DNA of 20,024 nucleotides. It comes from Methanocorpusculaceae archaeon UBA425 (GTDB lineage: Archaea; Halobacteriota; Methanomicrobia; Methanomicrobiales; Methanocorpusculaceae). Positions 15,714-20,024 of this stretch are shown in pieces. How positions within the stretch are numbered: the first letter of the stretch is position 1; each line of letters opens with the position of its first letter. The position numbers and the translations under genes were made by a program. The stretch is taken from positions 8,927-28,950 of the forward strand of contig DAWV01000003.1 of assembly GCA_002506085.1 (NCBI GenBank), read 5' to 3'. Below the pieces are notes generated by a model. The model saw nothing but the letters and a program-made list of their open reading frames with translations, was not told where the DNA came from and ran no database searches.

Positions 15714-16721
15714 TCAGGGCTGTTTTGCCCTGCCTCTCCTCTTAAAAAGAATCATCAATCCGGAAAGAATCACGAGGACCGGCCCCGCAACATACCCTGC
15801 CCAGACAACCAGTCCGAGAACACCGAGCAGCAGCAGTTTGATTCCCTGATACCTGACGGGTTTAACCATATATCTCAGAATCAGGACTCCCAAAATCATG
15901 GGAATCAGAATAAAGATCGCCGTCACCAAAAACGATGCCTCGAACCCTGTTTTAACAAGGGCAATACACGCCTGAATCAGCATAAAAACGGACCCGGCGA
16001 CATACAAAAAACCTCCCGTGCCTCCCGCCAGTGTTTCCGGATTTATACGAACGGGTTCTCTTTTAAACCTGAAGAGATACAGCAGCCCGATCCATACAAT
16101 GAACAGAGGAAATCCAACCACAAACGCCGGGCTGCTTCCTTCCCAGATTCGTACATTGGCAATCGAAAGAGGAATCAGCACCCACTCGGAAAGAGTAAAC
16201 TCTTCCTTATATCCGACGGCAAGACCGTAATTTCCGGGACCGGTTCCTTTGTTCACCATTGCGATATAATAGGTGCCCGGAACCTCTGCGATGTATTCAA
16301 ATTTAGACCACTGGTAATTTGCCGAGGGAGTAAAAGGTTCATACTCCGGAACATCGGGGAATTTTCCCGGGACGACAATATATCCGTTATTTTCCAAAAG
16401 AACGACGCCTGCCGGCACCTCTCCTGTGCTCTCAATGCCCGGACCGATGAGGACAGCCTGAGGATAAATTACCTCTTTTTCCGGGGTAAATACGGAAAAC
16501 CAGAGCCGGTCTCCTTTTTCGAGGGAGAATGCATAGTAGGAAACCGAGCCGGCATCCGGAAATGTGCCGTACAATGCCCAGGATTTTAACGGGTCGTCGA
16601 TAAGGACGGCGTTTTCTATTCCTTCGTTTCCGCCTGTTAGTATCGGGGAATGTCCGGACACGCAGGCTGTCAGTGAGAGAATGATTAGTATGACGGCGAA
16701 TGCCGCTTCTACCCGGTTCAT
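15714..16721 (-). CDS. Exported membrane protein with an extracellular beta domain
   Basis: The 335-residue protein begins with a signal sequence (residues 1-24). The LTAC at its end could be a lipobox-like cleavage site. Residues about 25-185 form a beta-rich extracytoplasmic domain with aromatic and glycine patterns (YYAFSLEKGDRLWFSV, then PGTYYIAMVNKGTGPGNYGL) like PPC-type bacterial ectodomains. Four or more hydrophobic helices follow (about 200-222, 240-262, 268-290 and 298-325), ending in a basic tail, FKRRGRAKQP. It is probably a surface protein anchored in the cell membrane; no ligand or family name can be assigned. It converges on the cupin gene and diverges from the SOUL gene. Confidence 0.8.
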   Translation of the reverse strand: MNRVEAAFAVILIILSLTACVSGHSPILTGGNEGIENAVLIDDPLKSWALYGTFPDAGSVSYYAFSLEKGDRLWFSVFTPEKEVIYPQAVLIGPGIESTGEVPAGVVLLENNGYIVVPGKFPDVPEYEPFTPSANYQWSKFEYIAEVPGTYYIAMVNKGTGPGNYGLAVGYKEEFTLSEWVLIPLSIANVRIWEGSSPAFVVGFPLFIVWIGLLYLFRFKREPVRINPETLAGGTGGFLYVAGSVFMLIQACIALVKTGFEASFLVTAIFILIPMILGVLILRYMVKPVRYQGIKLLLLGVLGLVVWAGYVAGPVLVILSGLMILFKRRGRAKQP

Positions 16722-16796
16722 AATGATACCGTTAATGTTCTTTGACGAATTAAATTTTTTCGCAAAAAACGATTCGGAATTTTTCCGGGAGATTTT

Positions 16797-16842
16797 TGCC
16801 TCATCAGTAAGCTATTTCATGTCTATGGCGAAGCAGGATAGT
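16797..16842 (+). promoter_or_regulatory. Duplicated cupin-type promoter driving the SOUL gene
   Basis: The segment aligns without gaps to 15294-15339 (36 of 46 bases identical), including TGCCTCATCAG and AAGCTATTTC. The distance from the TATA-like element to the ATG at 16843 is conserved. Confidence 0.5.
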
Positions 16843-16902
16843 ATGACGATTTATAGAATTACGCTGGAAAAATCCCTCTCTCCTGAGGTGATCAGATCAT
16901 GA
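16843..16902 (+). CDS. 19-residue leader ORF derived from the cupin start, coupled to the SOUL gene
   Basis: The frame encodes MTIYRITLEKSLSPEVIRS and ends in a TGA overlapping the SOUL start (ATGA). Its beginning matches the cupin N-terminus MTIYVTTLDK, and its promoter is a copy of the cupin promoter, so it is most simply a truncated duplicate of the cupin 5' end. It contains the ribosome binding site of the SOUL gene. It may be translated as a leader that feeds ribosomes to the next gene, or be a silent relic; the overlap favours the first. Confidence 0.5.
   Translation: MTIYRITLEKSLSPEVIRS
16885..16893 (+). promoter_or_regulatory. Strong ribosome binding site of the SOUL gene
   Basis: GAGGTGATC is a nine-base match to the complement of the archaeal 16S rRNA 3' end, five bases before the ATG at 16899. 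It fixes that start. Confidence 0.75.
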
Positions 16903-17417
16903 CGGAGACGGTCTCCTATGAGGTCACCGGGAAGACTGGAGAGATCGAGTTTCGGAAGTATCCGGCTCTTGTGCTCGCGACAGTCGACAGTGCGGGGGAT
17001 TATTCGGGTTTCAATCTGCTGTTTGCCTATATCACGGGGAAAAATGCCGCCAACAATACTCTGCCGATGACGTCACCGGTGATTAAGCCGGCAAAGATCC
17101 CTATGACGGCGCCGGTCGTTTCCGACAGGATGACGATGTCGTTTGTGATGCCGGCAGGGAAAACCTCAGACGAGATCCCGGAGCCGCTGGACAGTAAGGT
17201 CCGGATTGTTCCGGTGCCCGGGCGGGAGGTGGGCGTGATTACGTTCCGGGGAAGAACCGGGGAGAAGGAGGTGAGGGCGGCAGAGGAGCGTTTGCTTAAA
17301 GGGCTCCGTGATGCGGGAATTGAAACGGCGGGAGAGGTTTTTCTGATGCGGTATAATCCTCCCTGGATTCCGGGATTTCTGCGGCATAATGAGGTGGGGG
17401 TGGAGGTTAGGCGATGA
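16899..17417 (+). CDS. SOUL family heme-binding protein
   Basis: The 172-residue protein shows the standard SOUL/HBP landmarks: IEFRKYPALVLATV (about 15-28), the long helix region, KIPMTAPV (about 66-73), MSFVMPAG (about 83-90) and the terminal YNPPWIPGFLRHNEVGVEV. Proteins of this family bind tetrapyrroles such as heme at a hydrophobic groove; its job in archaea is not settled. It is cytoplasmic, with no signal peptide. Expression is likely from the duplicated cupin-type promoter, with translation coupled to the 19-codon leader. Codons favour G at the third position, like the second half of polC and unlike the NfeD-MscS block. Confidence 0.92.
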   Translation: MTETVSYEVTGKTGEIEFRKYPALVLATVDSAGDYSGFNLLFAYITGKNAANNTLPMTSPVIKPAKIPMTAPVVSDRMTMSFVMPAGKTSDEIPEPLDSKVRIVPVPGREVGVITFRGRTGEKEVRAAEERLLKGLRDAGIETAGEVFLMRYNPPWIPGFLRHNEVGVEVRR

Positions 17418-17492
17418 AAGGGGCGGGCAGAGACTACAATACTATGGAAGAAAACATCCACCACAATCAATCTATTTATCTCTACCCTGAGA

Positions 17493-17502
17493 ATTATATT
17501 TA
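17493..17502 (+). promoter_or_regulatory. Possible upstream TATA box for the Mrr region
   Basis: ATTATATTTA would place a transcription start near 17525, giving a leader that includes GGAGGT at 17554-17559. A second candidate, TATATATG (17560-17567), would give a leaderless transcript beginning at about the Mrr ATG (17587). The two imply different translation starts. Confidence 0.35.
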
Positions 17503-17563
17503 ACACCCAAGTTTCTACTTTTCATTTCTTGACGAAGTCAGTATCAATACGATGGAGGTATAT

Positions 17564-17671
17564 ATGATAAAAACGGATTTTGTTCTATGCCTGTTCCATC
17601 ATATGAAGACTTCATGCTCCCAATGCTTCATGCAATTGATGACGGGAAAATACATCCAATTAATGAAGTAA
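17564..17671 (+). CDS. Possible 35-residue ORF overlapping the Mrr start in another frame
   Basis: GGAGGT (17554-17559) lies at good spacing before an ATG at 17564, which opens 35 codons beginning MIKTDFVLCLFHHMK and ending at 17671, inside the Mrr gene but out of frame. The Mrr ATG itself has no ribosome binding site. The ORF could be a regulatory leader limiting Mrr translation, or chance. There is no homology support. Confidence 0.25.
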   Translation: MIKTDFVLCLFHHMKTSCSQCFMQLMTGKYIQLMK

Positions 17672-18492
17672 TAAATGAACTTTCGATCGTTTTCAATTTG
17701 TCAGACGAGGATAAAATAGAATTATTGCCGAGTGGGAAAATGCCTGTTTACCGGTCGAGGATTGGCTGGGCAAAGACCTATTTGAAAAAGGCTGGTTTGA
17801 TAGACAACTCAATACGGGGCAAAGTAAAAATCACCGAACGGGGAACCCGGGTTTTACAGAGTAAGCCTGAAAGGATTGATTCGCAATTCCTTATACAGTT
17901 TGATGAATTCCGGACTTTTATGAACGGAACAAAAACAGAGGTTTTGAATACTGTTATTCCAAAAATAATCTCTCCTGAAGAAAGGCTTCAACAAAGCTAT
18001 CAGGAAATAAAAAACTCATTGGCTTCTGATTTGCTTGATCAGATACTATCTATGAGTCCTGCGTTTTTTGAGAAATTGGTCGTTGAACTTCTTGTATCAA
18101 TGGGTTATGGCGGGTCATTACGAGAAGCAGGTATGATTCTTGGTAAGAGTGGAGATGGGGGTGTTGACGGATTAATTAAGATGGACAAACTCGGCATCGA
18201 TGAAATATTCATCCAGGCAAAACGATGGGACAGAACAAATTCTGTAAGTAGTGTAGATATTCGTAACTTTATTGGGGCATTAACAATAAAGGGTTCCAAA
18301 AAAGGGGTCTTCATTACAACTTCAAAATTCACGAAGGAGGCACTATCGGTATCTCAGCAACACAATTTTAAAGTGGCTCTTATCGATGGAGAAAAACTTG
18401 TCAACTTAATGATTGAATACAATCTTGGAGTAAGCACCTCCGAACAATATTCCATAAAAAAAATTGACTCTGACTACTTTTCAGAGGATTAA
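17587..18492 (+). CDS. mrr: Mrr-type restriction endonuclease
   Basis: The 301-residue protein begins MPVPSYEDFMLPMLHAIDDG, the typical Mrr N-terminus, with a winged-helix DNA-binding domain to about residue 95. A linker leads to the catalytic domain (about 150-275): FFEKLVVELLVSMGYGGSLR, then GDGGVDG (D194) and IFIQAKRW (Q210, K212), the D...QxK form of the PD-(D/E)XK nuclease core. Mrr enzymes cut DNA with foreign modification, mostly methylated DNA, as a type IV restriction activity. The start is fixed by family similarity. The gene is AT-rich and stands alone, next to a tRNA gene, which fits acquisition. No methyltransferase is nearby, consistent with type IV. Confidence 0.9.
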   Translation: MPVPSYEDFMLPMLHAIDDGKIHPINEVINELSIVFNLSDEDKIELLPSGKMPVYRSRIGWAKTYLKKAGLIDNSIRGKVKITERGTRVLQSKPERIDSQFLIQFDEFRTFMNGTKTEVLNTVIPKIISPEERLQQSYQEIKNSLASDLLDQILSMSPAFFEKLVVELLVSMGYGGSLREAGMILGKSGDGGVDGLIKMDKLGIDEIFIQAKRWDRTNSVSSVDIRNFIGALTIKGSKKGVFITTSKFTKEALSVSQQHNFKVALIDGEKLVNLMIEYNLGVSTSEQYSIKKIDSDYFSED

Positions 18493-18523
18493 TTCGAAGA
18501 TAACTATTGCCCCTAAAATACGA

Positions 18524-18605
18524 TGCGAGGGGAGGGATTCGAACCCGCGAACTACTTAAGAACAGATCTTGAGTCAGTCTCCGTTGGCCACTTGGATACC
18601 CTCGC
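18524..18605 (-). tRNA. tRNA-Leu (anticodon CAA)
   Basis: Read on the minus strand, the ends pair perfectly over seven bases (GCGAGGG/CCCTCGC) with discriminator A at 18524; CCA is not encoded. The anticodon loop CTCAAGA gives CAA (18569-18571), reading leucine UUG codons. The T loop TTCGAAT is canonical and the D loop carries GG. There is one apparent mismatch in the anticodon stem (T-T, ACTGA against TCTGT) and one in the T stem (C-T, GCGGG against CCCTC), and the variable arm is short for a leucine tRNA. It may be a working but divergent isoacceptor or a gene beginning to decay. No intron is seen. Confidence 0.85.
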
Positions 18606-18751
18606 GAAAATACCAGTACATATTGGATATGGTTTCTAATGAAGCTGTCGTCTTTTATGGGGGGGGAAAGGAGAGTTCACACAAAAATATCTAAGCCTGA
18701 CTAGAGACTATGTATCTATTTGTCTATAATGGAAAAAGAAGGAGGGAGCAG

Positions 18752-18850
18752 ATGAATTCCCGGAGCTGCCGTGTTACGGGTTGTGAGATGAGAAAACACA
18801 GGGATGACGGAAAGCGGATAGAACAAGGTAAAAACCGGGGTGAGGTGTAA
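18752..18850 (+). CDS. 32-residue small ORF coupled to the TfoX-domain gene
   Basis: An ATG at 18752 follows GGAGGG (18741-18746) at ideal ribosome-binding distance. It opens 32 codons beginning MNSRSCRVTGCEMRKHRDDG, a basic peptide with two cysteines. Its TAA overlaps the ATG of the next gene (TAATG). The last codons contain GGTGAGGTG, the ribosome binding site of the TfoX-domain gene. This architecture indicates translational coupling. No family is recognised; it could be a leader peptide only. Confidence 0.5.
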   Translation: MNSRSCRVTGCEMRKHRDDGKRIEQGKNRGEV

Positions 18851-19179
18851 TGGCTTCGAATTTGGATTTTGTTCAGTATGTCTGCGACCAAATAGGCGAT
18901 GCTGCCAGGATTACATACAGGAAAATGTGTGGTGATTACGTGATATATTACAATGATAAGGTGATTGGCGTGATTTGCGATAATCAATTCTTCGTCAAAA
19001 AAACAATCGCCGGGGAATCTGTCCTTCGCGGGTGCGAAGAAGCGGCACCGTATGCCGGGGCAAAACCCCATTTACTCATTGAAAGTGTTGATGACAGGGA
19101 GTTGATGTCAACATTTCTATCTGCGACCTATGACGAGCTTCCTGCGCCGAAGAAGAAAAACAAATTGCCGCGAACGTAA
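18850..19179 (+). CDS. TfoX N-terminal domain protein
   Basis: The 109-residue product matches the small TfoX/Sxy N-terminal domain: an N-terminal helix (MASNLDFVQYVCDQIGDA), then ITYRKMCGDYVIYYNDKVIG (about 21-40), ICDNQFFVKKT, a conserved PYAGAKPHLLIE (about 66-77) and a final helix LMSTFLSATYDEL before a lysine-rich tail. In bacteria Sxy/TfoX controls competence genes with CRP; stand-alone domains in archaea have no known role. It starts within the stop codon of the 32-residue ORF. No neighbour suggests a pathway. Confidence 0.85.
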   Translation: MASNLDFVQYVCDQIGDAARITYRKMCGDYVIYYNDKVIGVICDNQFFVKKTIAGESVLRGCEEAAPYAGAKPHLLIESVDDRELMSTFLSATYDELPAPKKKNKLPRT

Positions 19180-19243
19180 ATTATGATTTCAAGGCCGCTG
19201 TTTCTTTGAGAAAAAGAGGTTTGGAGGGGGCGGGGCAGAAAAA

Positions 19244-19279
19244 ATGAGACTATAAATGGGACTATAAATGAGACTATAA
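19244..19279. repeat. 12-bp tandem repeat, three units
   Basis: ATGAGACTATAA, ATGGGACTATAA and ATGAGACTATAA follow one another without gaps. Each contains a CTATAA element resembling a TATA box. No gene follows within several hundred bases. Confidence 0.85.
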
Positions 19280-19314
19280 ACGAACACCATCATATCGCTC
19301 AAACACCCCTAAAC

Positions 19315-19561
19315 TTTGGTGTCACATATTTCTGAAAACCCTGGAAAAAGTTTCAAACACCTAAATATACGCCTAAATACTACAATTAACTGAGTTTCGG
19401 GAAAAACCTGACACCCATCAATAAAATCAGAATACAACCTGTTTTTTATTAATTCAGCCAAAATAAGCAGGATTTTCGTGTCACCATCATTTTTCCAAAC
19501 CTGACACCAAATCCCCCCAAAAAAGTAGTGTCAGGTTTTTTAAAAACCAACGTGACACCAA
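19315..19561. repeat. Six alternating TGACACC/GGTGTCA-like sites in an AT-rich segment
   Basis: Sites are at 19318-19324 (minus), 19409-19415 (plus), 19477-19483 (minus, one base variant), 19502-19508 (plus), 19527-19533 (minus, one base variant) and 19553-19559 (plus). Orientation alternates throughout, and the last four are centred about 25 bases apart. The pair 19497-19507 and 19528-19538 forms a perfect 11-bp inverted repeat (AAACCTGACAC/GTGTCAGGTTT) with a 20-bp spacer, followed by TTTTTTAAAAACC. The segment is non-coding. It resembles iterons or a multi-site operator; its function is unknown. Confidence 0.75.
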
Positions 19562-19654
19562 ATCTCTCTCTATTTTATCCGGCACTTGAAATACCGCTGA
19601 CTGTTTGTCCGCAGTTCCTCATACCCGTATACCCGCATTCCCTAAGGCGAGGCA

Positions 19655-19830
19655 GGTTGGACGCGGTACGCGGCCGACCTTAGCTGAGGCGGGTTGGCGA
19701 CGAAGTCGACGACCTCAGCTGAGCAAGTCGATAGACTTGCGACCAAGGCTTTGCCTTGCGACCAAACCGAAGGTTTGCGAGCGAAGCGAGGGTCGAAGAC
19801 TCGAGTCGGAGAGCTTATCTCTGATTTGCG
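19655..19830. repeat. Hairpin mosaic, diverged copy of the 14.7-15.1 kb repeats
   Basis: GGTTGGACGCGGTACGCGG and the decamer at 19679-19688 align with the 113-bp repeats. A second decamer (19714-19723) leads into three successive mini-hairpins joined by CGAC: CAAGTC-GATA-GACTTG (19724-19739), CAAGGC-TTT-GCCTTG (19744-19758) and CAAACC-GAA-GGTTTG (19763-19777). The GGTCGAAGACTCGAGTCGG that follows is the reverse complement of the 50-bp array's second module, with one change. Open frames through here are repeat artefacts. Confidence 0.85.
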
Positions 19831-20024
19831 GTTCGCGGTTGGTTTTTTTCATGCATCCGCACCCGGCCTTTACCCTTCCAAAGCCTCACACTCGCCCCCA
19901 CCACATTCCTCTGCCCCTGCCCCCTTTTCGTGAATTCCGTTGATTTCTGGGGATTCCGTGTGGGGGCTGGGGGGGACGATATACATTATCACCTCTGTTA
20001 GCTTTTTATTTTCCGTGTTTCTGT
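19831..20024. other. Gene-free right end with a C-rich tract and TTTTCGTG motifs
   Basis: The block GCCCCTGCCCCCTTTTCGTG and following bases (19913-19947) closely matches 14715-14750, so this is again part of the repeat family. A G-rich tract (about 19962-19976) and a TTTTCCGTGTTTCTGT end (20009-20024) resemble 14931-14996. No gene is supported. Confidence 0.55.

Noticed and set aside
19180..19600. Replication origin
   Set aside because: The alternating sites and AT-rich DNA are suggestive, but no Orc1/Cdc6 gene or recognisable origin recognition box is present, so I report the array without that label.
19600..19945. Open frames of 79 and 112 codons at the right end
   Set aside because: They run through the hairpin mosaic and C-rich tract, with arginine- and proline-rich products typical of translated repeats.

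Overview
The window looks like chromosomal DNA from a euryarchaeal methanogen. The main evidence is an intact euryarchaeal DNA polymerase D large subunit (DP2) with its C-terminal PCNA-binding motif. Supporting evidence is an archaeal-length ThiC, a DUF432/MscS pair, TATA boxes placed for leaderless transcripts, and archaeal GAGGTGATC-type ribosome binding sites. The overall flavour fits Methanomicrobiales, perhaps Methanocorpusculum-like; that placement is inferred from gene content, not from a search.

Layout. The left edge (1-1453) has the N-terminus of an unknown minus-strand protein and a secreted fibronectin-III-like protein. Positions 1478-3830 carry a divergent pair: an EFR1-type flavodoxin/ferredoxin protein (minus) and thiC (plus). 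A repeat-filled gap (3832-4002) precedes a tight plus-strand block (4112-11409): NfeD, SPFH/stomatin, DUF432, MscS channel, a HEAT-repeat protein and polC (DP2). Next comes a 2.5 kb AT-rich minus-strand helicase fused to a PD-(D/E)XK-like nuclease (11462-14014), a probable acquired defence gene. It is followed by about 1.3 kb of non-coding repeats and gene debris (14043-15300). After that come a cupin, a minus-strand signal/membrane protein, a SOUL heme-binding protein behind a copied cupin promoter and start, an AT-rich Mrr-type restriction endonuclease, a tRNA-Leu(CAA), a 32-codon small ORF coupled to a TfoX-domain gene, and finally a gene-free repeat region (19180-20024).

How the genes relate. 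NfeD and SPFH form the classical membrane-scaffold pair. DUF432, MscS and the HEAT protein are packed with overlaps or no gaps and read as one operon that runs into polC. The helicase-nuclease and Mrr genes are more AT-rich than their neighbours and lie on either side of the repeat mosaic, which suggests a small variable or defence region within a housekeeping backbone.

Most unusual content. Three intergenic zones share a family of modular mini-hairpins. Their 6-8 bp stems change on both arms at once while the roughly 3-nt loop layout and flanking linkers stay constant. The hairpins are often preceded by the decamer CTYAGCKGAG, which I find eight times in the repeats. A separate 240-bp AT-rich segment (19318-19559) holds six TGACACC-like sites in strictly alternating orientation, the last four about 25 bp apart. 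Within polC the strand bias of codon wobble positions switches from C-rich to G-rich. None of these is explained by the annotated genes.
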